A stretch of DNA of 64,000 bases from Candidatus Aquicultor sp. (GCA_036504445.1 DASXVE010000006.1:1-64000); one strand, 5' to 3'; positions 27,298 through 37,128 are shown, counted from the first letter of the stretch. Made by a program: numbers and translations. Notes: generated by a model from the letters alone, not told the origin.

Positions 27298-28402
27298 TGT
27301 TTTACTATTAACCCGATACAGCCGGTCCGGCTCTAGCAGCCGTCTGCGTTTTTATCAGTACTTACCGGCACTGAACGCAGAGTCCATTAACGTCACTATT
27401 GCACCTTTGCTTAGCGACGGTTATATCGACGATCTTTATAGCGGCCGGAAGAAAAGCGTGGCGCCGATTCTCAGCAGCTACCTCCGGCGTATCCGGGATG
27501 TTCTCAAGAGCAAGCAATTCGATGTTTTATGGATTGAAAAGGAGATTATCCCGTGGGCGCCTGCATGGGCGGAAGCGATTCTGGCTCGCCTAAAGGTGCC
27601 GTATGTTGTTGATTATGATGACGCTACGTTTCACGCCTATGATACGAATACCAATCCGGTGATCCGCAGGCTATTAAACAAGAAGATTGATCATGTGATG
27701 AAAAACGCCTCACTGGTTGTTGCCGGAAATGAATATATAGCGGAGCGGGCACGTACGGCAGGGGCTAGACGTATCGAGTGGATGCCTACGGTTATCGACC
27801 TCAATCGTTATCCATTAATGCAAGCACCACCCAATCAGGTTTTTACGATCGGGTGGATCGGCGCACCGGTTACCGCACGGTATTTGGAGCTGGTACAACC
27901 CGCGCTAGCTGAAATCTGCAAAGATGGGAATGCGCGATTGGTACTTGTAGGGGCCGGGAATATAAAGCTGTCGGACGTTCCGACTAAAGCGCTGTGCTGG
28001 TCTGAGGAGACGGAGGTTTCGGAGATTCAGGGTTTTAATGTTGGAATTATGCCCCTGGCCAACAATCATTGGGAACGCGGTAAATGCGGGTATAAATTGA
28101 TCCAGTATATGGCGTGCGCAAAGCCCATAGTTGCTTCACCGATCGGGATAAATCAGCGCATAGTAGCACACGGGGTAAACGGGTTTTTAGCGAGCACCAA
28201 AGAAGATTGGGTCGAGGCGTTACGTGAACTGCGCGATAAGCCCGCATTACAAGAAACAATGGGAAAGGCAGGCCGAGCGCAAGTAGAAAAGCGATATTGC
28301 CTGCAAGTAACGGCGGCTGATATGGCGGCGTTACTCCGTTCGGTGGTTATCCCGGATGCCGGAGAAAAGACGGTGCTAAAGAAGGAGGGAAGGGCAGCGT
28401 GA
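27284..28402 (+). CDS. Glycosyltransferase, GT-B fold, family 4-like
   Basis: This 372-aa GT-B protein starts INVLLLTRYSRSGSSSRLRF, with VDYDDATFHAY in the N-terminal domain and a donor-binding segment GIMPLANNHWERGKCGYKLIQYMACAKPIVASP. The E-x7-E pattern of classical GT4 is altered here to a K-rich GKCGYKLIQYM form seen in a subgroup near WbnK-like enzymes. It overlaps the previous gene by 14 bp and the next by 4 bp. Confidence 0.85.
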   Translation: MRKINVLLLTRYSRSGSSSRLRFYQYLPALNAESINVTIAPLLSDGYIDDLYSGRKKSVAPILSSYLRRIRDVLKSKQFDVLWIEKEIIPWAPAWAEAILARLKVPYVVDYDDATFHAYDTNTNPVIRRLLNKKIDHVMKNASLVVAGNEYIAERARTAGARRIEWMPTVIDLNRYPLMQAPPNQVFTIGWIGAPVTARYLELVQPALAEICKDGNARLVLVGAGNIKLSDVPTKALCWSEETEVSEIQGFNVGIMPLANNHWERGKCGYKLIQYMACAKPIVASPIGINQRIVAHGVNGFLASTKEDWVEALRELRDKPALQETMGKAGRAQVEKRYCLQVTAADMAALLRSVVIPDAGEKTVLKKEGRAA

Positions 28403-30090
28403 ACAGGTTCATGAAGCGAGCTATGGATATTATCGGATCGGCGATCGGGATAGTTGTTTTGTCTCCCGTTCTGGCGGCAACAGCGATAGCCGTACTGTAT
28501 TTCATAGGGTGGCCTATATTGTTTACTCAGGTAAGGCCAGGCATGAACGCTATGCCCTTCACAATATATAAGTTTCGCACGATGACGAACCAACGGGATA
28601 AAAACGGCGATTTGCTTCCCGACGACGATCGTCTGACTAAAGCCGGGCGTTTTTTACGGCACTGGAGTTTAGACGAACTGCCGCAGCTGTTTAATGTTCT
28701 TAAAGGAGATATGAGCCTCGTTGGGCCCCGGCCGACACTTACACAATATGTGGCGAGATACACTCCGGAGCAGATGCGGCGGTTCGAAGTGAAACCGGGC
28801 ATGACAGGATTGGCACAGGTAAATGGTCGAAACGCGCTTCTTTTTAGCGAGCGTCTCAAATATGATATCGAATACGTAAAGAGTTTTAATGTAGTGAAAG
28901 ACCTTCAGATTATCCTATTGACCGTATATAAATTATTGTTTAAGCGCCTTGATGATGGGGCCGGGCAGGATGCCGTCTCGGTAGATGATATCGGCCTTAG
29001 CAGTTCCAGCCATTCTGCTATCATGCAGCAAACACACTGGCAGAAACGGCATAGAGCGCAGAGTGGCGGTCACGTTCTACTGCCGAATGGCGGTAGATGG
29101 GTAGGGTTAGCATTGCAATTAAAACAGACTATGCGCGACACAGCAGCGTTATCTGATAGTAAGCTTATCGTTGCAGATAAGGACGAGCTGACTCCGGCAA
29201 GTTGTTTTGCCGATGAGACGCTGGTTCTGCCGGCCTTTAATGAGCCTGACTTTATCGAGCGTCTTGAAGATGCTTGTATGCGGTTCGGCGTGGGCATTGT
29301 TATTCCCACGATGGATTTAGCACTCAGTAGGATTGCACCCCATAAGCAGCGTTTTGCCGAAGAGGGTATAACGGTGGCATGTCCTGAACCGCACCTCGTT
29401 GACTTATGCCTGGATAAACTGCAATTTGCCGCATTTATTGAAGAGGAAGCACTTCCGCAACCCAAGACATATGCGAAAGCTGAGCTGGATTTTGCAGACT
29501 ACCCCATCTTTTATAAACCGAAACGCGGATTCGGCTCACAGGGGTGCGGAACCTGCAAATCCGTTGCAGAGGCGAAACAACTATTGAATGCTAATCCGGA
29601 TATCATCTTTCAGCAGTTTATCGATGCCAAGGAAGTCAGCGTCGACGCGTATATCACATCTACCGGGGCATGTAATGTGTGCGTACCGCGCATACGCGAT
29701 AAAGTCATAGGCGGCGAAGCGTATATTTCGCATACAATTGGCTCTCGACTCGTACGGGACGTCGCATACCGCCTGATCGATTCGCTGTCACGCCGGGGCT
29801 TGCGGGGCCCCTTAAATATTCAGATGTTCGTGCAGGGCGATAAACCCACATTAATTGAGGTTAATACGAGAATCGGATCGGCCACTGTTCTAGCCAACAT
29901 CGCCAGCCGTGGAAGGCTCTTTTCCTCATTACTCTTGGAGGCCTGCGGGGAACAGGCTGGCGGTGATCCGGATGATTACATAGAGAACGTCCGCCTCTAT
30001 CGTTTTTTGGGTGATGTTTTCCACGTTGGTTCTGAAGTTATCGAGGTAATACCTTCTGGGAGCCGGGTTCATGATAAGCAGGTTGTTTAA
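28399..30090 (+). CDS. Phosphoglycosyl transferase (PglC/WcaJ type) fused to ATP-grasp ligase domain
   Basis: Residues 1-185 are a monotopic phosphoglycosyl transferase: a re-entrant hydrophobic N-terminus, KFRTM, the catalytic Asp92-Glu93 in SLDELPQLFNVLKGDMSLVG and PGMTGLAQVNGR. Such enzymes load the first sugar phosphate onto undecaprenyl phosphate. After a linker, residues 223-540 form a carbamoyl-phosphate-synthase/PylC-like ATP-grasp unit. It has FYKPKRGFGSQG (ATP lysines 373 and 375), QQFIDAKEVSVDAY and LIEVNTRIGSATV (metal ligands Glu487 and Asn489). ATP-grasp enzymes join a carboxylate to an amine or thiol. The frame is continuous with no sign of a sequencing join. The GTG start overlaps the upstream gene. 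Confidence 0.88.
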   Translation: MNRFMKRAMDIIGSAIGIVVLSPVLAATAIAVLYFIGWPILFTQVRPGMNAMPFTIYKFRTMTNQRDKNGDLLPDDDRLTKAGRFLRHWSLDELPQLFNVLKGDMSLVGPRPTLTQYVARYTPEQMRRFEVKPGMTGLAQVNGRNALLFSERLKYDIEYVKSFNVVKDLQIILLTVYKLLFKRLDDGAGQDAVSVDDIGLSSSSHSAIMQQTHWQKRHRAQSGGHVLLPNGGRWVGLALQLKQTMRDTAALSDSKLIVADKDELTPASCFADETLVLPAFNEPDFIERLEDACMRFGVGIVIPTMDLALSRIAPHKQRFAEEGITVACPEPHLVDLCLDKLQFAAFIEEEALPQPKTYAKAELDFADYPIFYKPKRGFGSQGCGTCKSVAEAKQLLNANPDIIFQQFIDAKEVSVDAYITSTGACNVCVPRIRDKVIGGEAYISHTIGSRLVRDVAYRLIDSLSRRGLRGPLNIQMFVQGDKPTLIEVNTRIGSATVLANIASRGRLFSSLLLEACGEQAGGDPDDYIENVRLYRFLGDVFHVGSEVIEVIPSGSRVHDKQVV

Positions 30091-30784
30091 AGGCATTATA
30101 TTTGATTTAGACGATACGCTGTATCGCGAAATAGATTTCTTCAGAAGCGGTTTTTCTGAAGTTGCGCGCAAGCTGGAAGCGCGAGGCGTCGGCAACTCAC
30201 GCGACACCTGCGGCTTGCTTGAAGACATTCTTTTTAATGAAGGCCGGGATTTCATTTTTGAAAAAGCCGCTGTACGCTTAGGGTTTTCCGAATCTTGGGT
30301 GAGGGAGCTTGTCGAATTGTTTCGTGAGCACATTCCGAGCATCGAGTTGGCAGATGATGCAAAGAGGGTACTGCCCTTATTAAAGCGCACGTACTTGTTG
30401 GGCTGTGTTACCGATGGGCACGCTCGGGTGCAGCGCAGGAAAATTGAAGCGCTCGGTGTCGCCCCGTTATTTGATGCCGTCGTTGTAGCCGATGACCTTG
30501 GCCGCGGGCACTGGAAGCCAGACCCGCTGCCTTTTAAGGTTTGCTGCGGCCAACTCGGATTAACGACCGGCGAGACGGTTTACGTGGGCGATAACGTAGA
30601 AAGAGACATCCAAGGAGCGAAAAATTTGGGCATGCGGAGCGTTTTGCTCCGCCGCGAGGATGCATACTTTACCTTGCGTCCGGCAAGCACAGAACATAGC
30701 GCAGATGTAGAGATAACTACGCTTTATCAATTAGGAGATGCGCTAGCCAGGCTTTTGTATAAGAGCATACGAAGTTATAAGTAG
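30071..30784 (+). CDS. HAD-superfamily phosphatase
   Basis: This is a class I HAD hydrolase of 237 aa with all four motifs: I FDLDDTLYR, II VTDG, III in GHWKPDPLPF and IV VYVGDNVERDIQGAKN. It likely removes phosphate from a sugar or amino-acid derivative. It overlaps the ATP-grasp fusion gene by 20 bp, so the two are made together. A phosphatase paired with an ATP-grasp ligase suggests processing of an acyl-phosphate or phospho-sugar substrate, but the substrate is unknown. Confidence 0.85.
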   Translation: MISRLFKGIIFDLDDTLYREIDFFRSGFSEVARKLEARGVGNSRDTCGLLEDILFNEGRDFIFEKAAVRLGFSESWVRELVELFREHIPSIELADDAKRVLPLLKRTYLLGCVTDGHARVQRRKIEALGVAPLFDAVVVADDLGRGHWKPDPLPFKVCCGQLGLTTGETVYVGDNVERDIQGAKNLGMRSVLLRREDAYFTLRPASTEHSADVEITTLYQLGDALARLLYKSIRSYK

Positions 30785-30799
30785 ATGGAAGGATAAGCA

Positions 30800-31975
30800 A
30801 TGGAAGGAAATGCAGCTGAATGCAGATCACCACGTGTAAAGCATGCAGAGGTATGGCTGGGCGCTGGTTTCGATACACAAGCCGGTGAGAATCATGAATA
30901 TAAAGAATACGGATCTGATTTTCATTTACTATTAACAGACCAGGCAAATGATATAGCTGAACAACCATGGCATAAGAACGGATTGCTTTTTGGGACCGGA
31001 CGAGATGCGTTTCGTGCATTGCTTACATACGGTATGAAGGAACGTGGATGGCGACGTTTTTTAGTCCCCAGCTACTTTTGTCAAAGAGTCGTCGCTTCGT
31101 TTCTGACGACCGGCATTGACGTAGTCGCGTATGAGGATAACCCGACCCTGCCAGCCCCAAGGTGTGAAAACATTGAGCTGAAATCAGGCGACGTAGTTCT
31201 TGCGGTTAACTATTTTGGTCTGCGCCCGGCTACGGATATCAAAGCTATTTATGGGAATGACATAGAGGTAATCGAGGATCATACGCATGATCCGTGGTCC
31301 GATTGGGCTTATAACAGTACGGCAGACTGGTGCGTGGTGTCTTTAAGAAAAATGCTGCCGGCACCCGACGGCGGGGTACTGTGGTCGCCTGCCGGCCATC
31401 CAATGCCTTATCCGACAAAGCTAAGCGACGGCCACAGACAAGCATCGCTTGAGAAGCTCGCAGCAATGTCGCTTAAAGGCCTCTACTTGAATAATCAGTC
31501 TATTAACAAGGAAGTTTTTCTCCGGCTTGCCAGGTCTGGTGAGGCGCAGATTGCCTCGGGTGAAATATCCGGCATTTCTGATTGGAGCGGGAGTATGCTC
31601 AATATATTCCCAACACAACTGTGGCGCCGGCAGAGGCGGTTAAACTATCAGGCATTATATGATGTATTAGCAGATGTCTCATGGCTTACTATGTTTAGGG
31701 CTGAAGAGAATATAGGTAGTTGCCCGTTTTCGGGCATAGTCGTATTTAATACACCCGGACGGCGGGCATATATACAACAGAAGCTGATTGACTCGCATAT
31801 CTATACCGCGGTTTTATGGCCGCTCGAAAATCCGGCAGTTAAGGGAATCGACCAGGCGGGCTTAGATCTTAGTCGCAGGATGATATCGGTCTATTGCGAT
31901 ATGCGCTACAGCACAAAAGATATGTCTTACGTAGGCTCACGCATCAAAGAGATCGGTGCTTCGTATCGCGAGTAA
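30800..31975 (+). CDS. Divergent DegT/DnrJ/EryC1/StrS-like PLP protein
   Basis: This 391-aa protein with an aminotransferase-like fold is only distantly related to sugar aminotransferases. The core shows GTGRDAFRALL (cofactor phosphate turn), SYFCQRVVASF, VIEDHTHDP (Asp160, expected to contact the pyridine nitrogen) and VVSLRKMLPAPDGG (Lys184, the candidate Schiff-base lysine; StrS-type enzymes have S-x-x-x-K-x-x-x-x-G-x-G-G). The match is convincing in order and spacing but the residues between differ from DegT enzymes. Amination of a keto-sugar is possible, as is a non-transaminase role. Confidence 0.7.
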   Translation: MEGNAAECRSPRVKHAEVWLGAGFDTQAGENHEYKEYGSDFHLLLTDQANDIAEQPWHKNGLLFGTGRDAFRALLTYGMKERGWRRFLVPSYFCQRVVASFLTTGIDVVAYEDNPTLPAPRCENIELKSGDVVLAVNYFGLRPATDIKAIYGNDIEVIEDHTHDPWSDWAYNSTADWCVVSLRKMLPAPDGGVLWSPAGHPMPYPTKLSDGHRQASLEKLAAMSLKGLYLNNQSINKEVFLRLARSGEAQIASGEISGISDWSGSMLNIFPTQLWRRQRRLNYQALYDVLADVSWLTMFRAEENIGSCPFSGIVVFNTPGRRAYIQQKLIDSHIYTAVLWPLENPAVKGIDQAGLDLSRRMISVYCDMRYSTKDMSYVGSRIKEIGASYRE

Positions 31976-32063
31976 GCAATATGTTTTTGAACGTATGGCA
32001 TCGCAGCCTTAATACCGGTAAAAAGCTGTGTTGAGTCCGCATGCGGCTGAAAGGGGGATACGT

Positions 32064-33119
32064 GTGACAGCTGAGTTCATAACACCGGATGATAAACGAT
32101 GGGTTAAGTTCTTAGAACAAACCACGTACGATTTTTACCACCTCCCGGAATATGTAGAACTAACCGCTCAATATGAAGGTGGTATGCCGGTTGCATTTTA
32201 TGCGGAAGCCGGCGATTACAAGTTCTTAGCGCCTCTTCTAATACGCGGCGTACCTGCTGTTTTAGAAGCGCCACACCAGTGGTATGATGCCGCTTCACCA
32301 TACGGGTATCCGACACCGTTAATAACCCCGTTCGCCGATGCCCCCGCCCTTGATAGTTTCTTTAGGTCTTTTAAAGAGGTCGGAGTCCAATCGGGCATAG
32401 TGAGTGCGTTTTTTCGATTGCACCCGCTGTTAAGTCTTCCAACAGAGCAAATGGCTCAATATGGCTTGCTGGTAGCTCATGGTCAAACCGTCTATATCGA
32501 TCTGTCACAGTCCATGGAAGAGTTGTGGACGCAGAAAGATCGCGACCATAAAAGAGACATTAAACGGCTTGTTGGGGCGGGATTTTCGGCCAGAATCGAT
32601 GATTGGGATCTTTATGATAGTTTCATTGCACACTACCGGGAAACGATGGAGCGAGTGTCGGCCAGCGAATCATATTTCTTTCCCAACAGCTATTTTTACG
32701 ATTTTAAGTCTGTGTTGGGAAGCGCGTGCCATTTATGCTCGGTTTTGACCGATGACGGCAACGTCGCGTCATCAGTCTTATTCACTACCGTTAACGGCAT
32801 TGTTCAATACCACCTCTCCGCGACTTTGGGCGCATACAATAAACTTGCGCCGTCAAAGCTTGCCTTTGAAACGGCATGTATCTGGTCGAAAGAACATGGC
32901 AATAAGTACGCTCACCTTGGCGGAGGGGTTGGCGGTAAAAAAGACTCGCTCTTTAGATATAAGTCCGGGTTTTCGAAACGGCGGGCCGATTTTTATACGT
33001 TTAGGATGATCCTGGAAGGACAACGGTATGCCGATCTTACAAATCGCTGGCGAAATCGGGTCCAGCCTGAGGGCTTGAGCGATGACTTCTTCCCTGATTA
33101 CCGAAAAAACTGCGCTTGA
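32064..33119 (+). CDS. FemAB/GNAT-like acyl- or aminoacyltransferase
   Basis: This 351-aa protein resembles the FemAB-related GNAT (PF13480-like) group. It has an N-terminal half with FYHLPEYVELTAQYEGG and LAPLLIRGVP, a DHKRDIKRLVGAGFSARI helix, and a C-terminal GNAT core VASSVLFTTVNGIVQYHLSAT with GGGVGGKKDSLFRYKSGFS. Members transfer acyl groups or amino acids from aminoacyl-tRNA. I chose GTG 32064, with AAAGGGGG just upstream, over an earlier start at 32028 without a site. Its place after the ATP-grasp, HAD and DegT-like genes suggests decoration of the glycan. Confidence 0.75.
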   Translation: MTAEFITPDDKRWVKFLEQTTYDFYHLPEYVELTAQYEGGMPVAFYAEAGDYKFLAPLLIRGVPAVLEAPHQWYDAASPYGYPTPLITPFADAPALDSFFRSFKEVGVQSGIVSAFFRLHPLLSLPTEQMAQYGLLVAHGQTVYIDLSQSMEELWTQKDRDHKRDIKRLVGAGFSARIDDWDLYDSFIAHYRETMERVSASESYFFPNSYFYDFKSVLGSACHLCSVLTDDGNVASSVLFTTVNGIVQYHLSATLGAYNKLAPSKLAFETACIWSKEHGNKYAHLGGGVGGKKDSLFRYKSGFSKRRADFYTFRMILEGQRYADLTNRWRNRVQPEGLSDDFFPDYRKNCA

Positions 33120-33178
33120 GATGACATCAACCGGCGGAAAGAGATATGTCCGTCTACCCAGAGAGGGGATTCAGATAC

Positions 33179-34336
33179 ATGCGATTGCTTATACTTACCA
33201 CAATAGCACCGACCATCCGGGGCTTTCTTATGCCGTTTGCCCAGCATTTTCGCAATCTGGGCTGGCAGGTCGACGCTATGGCCAATGGCGTTTCCAACTG
33301 CGATGATTGCCGGGCTAACTTCGATAACATATGGGAGGTGGCATGGTCTCGTAGTCCATTAGACGTAAATAACTTCAGCCGTTCTATCAACCGTGTCCAA
33401 TCCCTCGTACGGCAGAATAAATATGATATTGTCCACGTACACACACCGGTTGCGTCATTTGTAGCCAGACTGGCCTTACGAGAAGTTCGGCTACAGGGCA
33501 AACTCAAGGTTGTCTATACCGCACACGGTTTCCACTTTTACAAAGGCGGTTCGCCGCTTAAGAATACGGCCTTTCGTAGTCTGGAAAAACTGGCCGGCCG
33601 TTGGACCGATTATCTTGTGGTTATGAATCAGGAAGACAGAGAGGCGGCATTACGATACCGTATTGTTGCCCCCGATCGCGTACGGTATATGCCGGGGATC
33701 GGTATAGATACGGCGCTTTATAATGCAGAGCAAATAACCGAACCGGCGATCGCCGCAGTAAGGTCGGAGATCGGCCTAGGGAAGAACGAGCCGCTTTTTG
33801 TTATGGTGGCGGAGTTCATTCGGCGCAAGCGACACAAGGTCGTACTGCAGGCATTTGCCCGCTTAGCGCATCGGAGAGCCCACCTTGCCCTGGTCGGCGA
33901 CGGCCCGTTGATGGACGAACAACGTGCGCTCGCCCAAGAATTGGGTATCGTGGAGCGGGTCCATTTCATGGGGCATCGCAATGACGTATCTACTATCATG
34001 AGAAGCTCGGTTGCGACACTATTGCCTTCTGTGCAGGAAGGTCTTCCTCGTTGCGTTATGGAATCGATGAGCCTGAAAACTCCGGTTATTGGGTCGGATA
34101 TTCGCGGAACCCGGGATTTATTATGCGATGATTGCGGTCTATTAGTAAGAGCAGGGGACATAGAAGGTTTCGCACGCGCCATGTCGTGGATACTTGCGAA
34201 CCCTGATAAGGCGCGCGCTATGGGGTTTCGCGGCCACGCAAAGATAGTAACCGGGTTTGATACGAGGAATATTGTTGCGCTCCACGAGCGCCTCTACGCG
34301 GACGCTGTAGGAGAAGAGCTACCGTTTGCCGGCTAG
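33179..34336 (+). CDS. Glycosyltransferase family 4
   Basis: This GT-B enzyme has N-terminal RLLILTTIAPTIRGFLMPFA, then YTAHGFHFYKGG and HKVVLQAF, and the donor site LLPSVQEGLPRCVMESMSLKTPVIGSD with the E-x7-E pattern. It resembles capsular GT4 enzymes that act with PglC-type initiating transferases (PglA-like second-sugar enzymes). I chose ATG 33179, preceded by GAGGGGA, over the earlier in-frame ATG 33146. It is convergent with the methyltransferase gene and overlaps it by four bases. Confidence 0.88.
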   Translation: MRLLILTTIAPTIRGFLMPFAQHFRNLGWQVDAMANGVSNCDDCRANFDNIWEVAWSRSPLDVNNFSRSINRVQSLVRQNKYDIVHVHTPVASFVARLALREVRLQGKLKVVYTAHGFHFYKGGSPLKNTAFRSLEKLAGRWTDYLVVMNQEDREAALRYRIVAPDRVRYMPGIGIDTALYNAEQITEPAIAAVRSEIGLGKNEPLFVMVAEFIRRKRHKVVLQAFARLAHRRAHLALVGDGPLMDEQRALAQELGIVERVHFMGHRNDVSTIMRSSVATLLPSVQEGLPRCVMESMSLKTPVIGSDIRGTRDLLCDDCGLLVRAGDIEGFARAMSWILANPDKARAMGFRGHAKIVTGFDTRNIVALHERLYADAVGEELPFAG

Positions 34337-35091
34337 CGCTTCGTGCAGATTATATACAACCCACCCTCTACGCCTTTTTTTGCAAGCTGTTTGTAGGAAT
34401 TAAAGAACTTGTCTTCTCGGATAAACAGGGTTGAGGAGAGCGCAATTATATCGAAACCATGCCGGTCTAAAAGTTCGTATGCTTCCTGTACGGTGAACCA
34501 ATAGGCGTATGGGCCGCCATCCAAGAGGGCCCTGTAGTTGAGCTTATCGTCAACCTTTAGAAAGGGTAAGCACTGGGGTGATCGATCCGAGCCTCGAAGC
34601 CCTCTGAACGCCCTGAGATACTTTACATAAGCGCTGGTGATAAGACTCTTGTACCTATAATCTATGCATAAAAACGAAAATATAGCCGTTCCCCCGGTCT
34701 TGAGAATTCGGAACGCTTCGCTTACGGCGTTCTCCCTGCCGGTGCTATCGGTTATTGCGGATAAAATCTGCTGGATGTAGAGGATTTGGCTAAAGAACTC
34801 ATCGGGGTAATCAAGGTCGATGGCGTCTTGCACATCAAACGTTATACTGCACGATTCATCCCGGTTTCTTGCCGCCGCAATCATGTTCGGCGCAAAATCA
34901 AAGCCGTACAGGGATGTAAAACCGAGGTCTCTTAATGCTAATGGAATTCTACCGCCACCCGTCCCGGCATCGACGGTTTTGGCATTCGAATCGAGATACT
35001 CCCTGATAACGTGCTGCTCGTCGGGCAGCAAGCCGGCTTCCTTTGCCCACTTATCGACCTCTACTTCGTTGTAAACCTTGTAGGAATCCAT
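34333..35091 (-). CDS. SAM-dependent class I methyltransferase
   Basis: This Rossmann-type methyltransferase of 252 aa has motif I VDAGTGGGRIPLAL and the acidic loop YGFDFAPNMI, then SITFDVQDAIDLDYP. The C-terminal region (LDRHGFDIIALSST) is typical of small-molecule or glycan methyltransferases. It is encoded in the polysaccharide locus on the minus strand, so sugar O-methylation is a reasonable guess. The substrate is not known. Confidence 0.82.
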   Translation of the reverse strand: MDSYKVYNEVEVDKWAKEAGLLPDEQHVIREYLDSNAKTVDAGTGGGRIPLALRDLGFTSLYGFDFAPNMIAAARNRDESCSITFDVQDAIDLDYPDEFFSQILYIQQILSAITDSTGRENAVSEAFRILKTGGTAIFSFLCIDYRYKSLITSAYVKYLRAFRGLRGSDRSPQCLPFLKVDDKLNYRALLDGGPYAYWFTVQEAYELLDRHGFDIIALSSTLFIREDKFFNSYKQLAKKGVEGGLYIICTKR

Positions 35092-35289
35092 CCAACCTCC
35101 AATGCTTCGTACGTTAATACCTTTTAGTTTGTTCTATGAATAAAGAGCTGCCGGCAAAAATGAGCTCAACAGAGCGGTCAACATAATGGTTTATTCCGAA
35201 ATGATTGTATGGATAAACCCTTCGTTTTGCTGTTGTTTATCTCCAGTTTTACCTAGAGCTACCATGGGTCTGCTAACCGCATATGAGAA

Positions 35290-37128
35290 TTACGCCGCCG
35301 GGAAAAGATAATTATTGTTGAGATACTCCGAAAAACGCTTTGCATCTCCTCTAATAACCGCGTCTTCGAGCTCGTTGAGGAACGCCGTTAGTATGTTTTC
35401 ATTGAGCTTGCTTGATACCTTAAAGATTTGCGGATGATCCGTCTTCTTTGCAATCTCTTCTTGTGCGAACAGTTCCTCATAGAGCTTCTCGCCCGGTCTC
35501 AAGCCGGTGAATTTTATCGGTACGTCCCGTCCCGGCTCTAAACCCGATAACCTGATGACGCTCATTGCTAAATCGACGATCCGCAGCGGCTCGCCCATAT
35601 CAAGAACAAAAACTTCACCGCCTCTACCCATGGCTGTTGCTTGAATGACGAGGTGCACCGCTTCCTGAATAGTCATAAAGTATCTGGTAATATCCGGGTG
35701 TGTAACCGTTATGGGCTCTCCCTTACTAATCTGGCGCTTGAATTTCGGTATTACGCTTCCATTGCTGCCCAGTACGTTGCCGAACCGGACGGCCATAAAT
35801 TTAGAGGCACAATCCGGTTCCCTGGCTGCAGCTCGTATTGATTGCTCTGCCAGGTGCTTTGATAAACCCATAATACTTGTTGGGTTAACTGCTTTATCGG
35901 TCGATATCAGCGTCAGCCGTTTAATATGATGGTGTTTAGTTTCCTCGATTAGCACACGCGTACCGAGAAAGTTGTTTTCCATTGCTTCAATCGGATGCCG
36001 CTCCATCATAGGTACATGTTTATATGCGGCCGCATGAAAGACGATATCCGGTTCGTAACGAGTAAATATCCTGCTCACGGCGTGGCTGTCTCTCACATCC
36101 ATGACGCGGGCTTCAAATATCGTTCTATGACCGTTCAGCGAAGAAAAAATTTCCTCCTCCAGATGATACAAACCGTTTTCCGAGATATCGGTGGCGATTA
36201 CTTTCTTTGGACGGAGCATCAGCGCTTGCCTGCAGATCTCAGAACCAATCGACCCGGCGGCCCCCGTTATAAGGATTACGTGTTTCTCATACTGTTTGAC
36301 TGTCCCCATAAGGTCGATCTCGGCCTCTTTTCTACCGAGAACTTCCTTAGGGTCGATATCACGTATTTGGGATACGCTCACTTTGCCGTCGACAAGTTCC
36401 GCGATATCCGGGATAGTTTTGCAAGGGATGCCCAGCTCACGGCATTCACACGCGAGGCCTTGCCGTTTGCTGCTCTCAGCCGACGGCATAGCCATGATGA
36501 TCTCGTCGGCAGGGTAGTCGGCCATGATGCCCGGGATCATTCTTGCGCTGCCGACGACCTTGACCCCGTGGATCATAAGGCCTCGTTTTGATAGATTATC
36601 ATCCAGGAATGCCACCGGTTTGTATCCCATATCCGGGTTACACTGCATCTGCTTAACGAGCATACTGCCGGCCTGCCCGGCCCCAACAATAATGACGCGT
36701 TTTTGTTCGATGCTATGATTACTCATCTGTGCTCTTAAAGTCGGCAATAAGTCTTGCTTCGCCCTGACGAGAAACCTGCTGGCTCCGATAAAGGCGGACG
36801 TTAGAAGCCAATCGATAATGAGAATACCCCTGGGCAGCTCGATGCTCTGAATCAAGAAAACCGCGCAAAGGAGTAGAAGAGTAGCTGCCAGTACACCTTG
36901 TGCGATTCTCATGAGTTCTTTTAAGCTCGCATATTGCCACAGCTGGCTGTAAAACCCGGAGAACTTAAAGACGGCGATTTTAATAACGATTGCGAGTGGA
37001 AGCAAAAGAAAGAGCGATGTCATATACACAGGCTTGATATCTGTGCCGAACCTCAGCAAAAACGCCAAAAATAATGCTAGGCCGATAAGGAATGCATCGC
37101 TTATTATATATACATATCTCCTGATCAT
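35290..37128 (-). CDS. CapD/FlaA1-type nucleotide-sugar 4,6-dehydratase, membrane form
   Basis: The N-terminal 110 residues have four membrane helices, then a CoA-binding-like Rossmann region (VIIVGAGQAGSMLV). The SDR dehydratase domain starts ILITGAAGSIGSEICRQ at about 285. The catalytic region reads AAAYKHVPMMERHP and STDKAVNPTSIMGLSKHLAE, with Met in place of the usual Tyr, as known in PglF/CapD/FlaA1 enzymes. The usual reaction is UDP-GlcNAc to UDP-4-keto-6-deoxy-GlcNAc. Together with a PglC-type transferase and a DegT-like protein this points to an amino-deoxy sugar such as a bacillosamine or fucosamine derivative. Confidence 0.92.
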   Translation of the reverse strand: MIRRYVYIISDAFLIGLALFLAFLLRFGTDIKPVYMTSLFLLLPLAIVIKIAVFKFSGFYSQLWQYASLKELMRIAQGVLAATLLLLCAVFLIQSIELPRGILIIDWLLTSAFIGASRFLVRAKQDLLPTLRAQMSNHSIEQKRVIIVGAGQAGSMLVKQMQCNPDMGYKPVAFLDDNLSKRGLMIHGVKVVGSARMIPGIMADYPADEIIMAMPSAESSKRQGLACECRELGIPCKTIPDIAELVDGKVSVSQIRDIDPKEVLGRKEAEIDLMGTVKQYEKHVILITGAAGSIGSEICRQALMLRPKKVIATDISENGLYHLEEEIFSSLNGHRTIFEARVMDVRDSHAVSRIFTRYEPDIVFHAAAYKHVPMMERHPIEAMENNFLGTRVLIEETKHHHIKRLTLISTDKAVNPTSIMGLSKHLAEQSIRAAAREPDCASKFMAVRFGNVLGSNGSVIPKFKRQISKGEPITVTHPDITRYFMTIQEAVHLVIQATAMGRGGEVFVLDMGEPLRIVDLAMSVIRLSGLEPGRDVPIKFTGLRPGEKLYEELFAQEEIAKKTDHPQIFKVSSKLNENILTAFLNELEDAVIRGDAKRFSEYLNNNYLFPAA

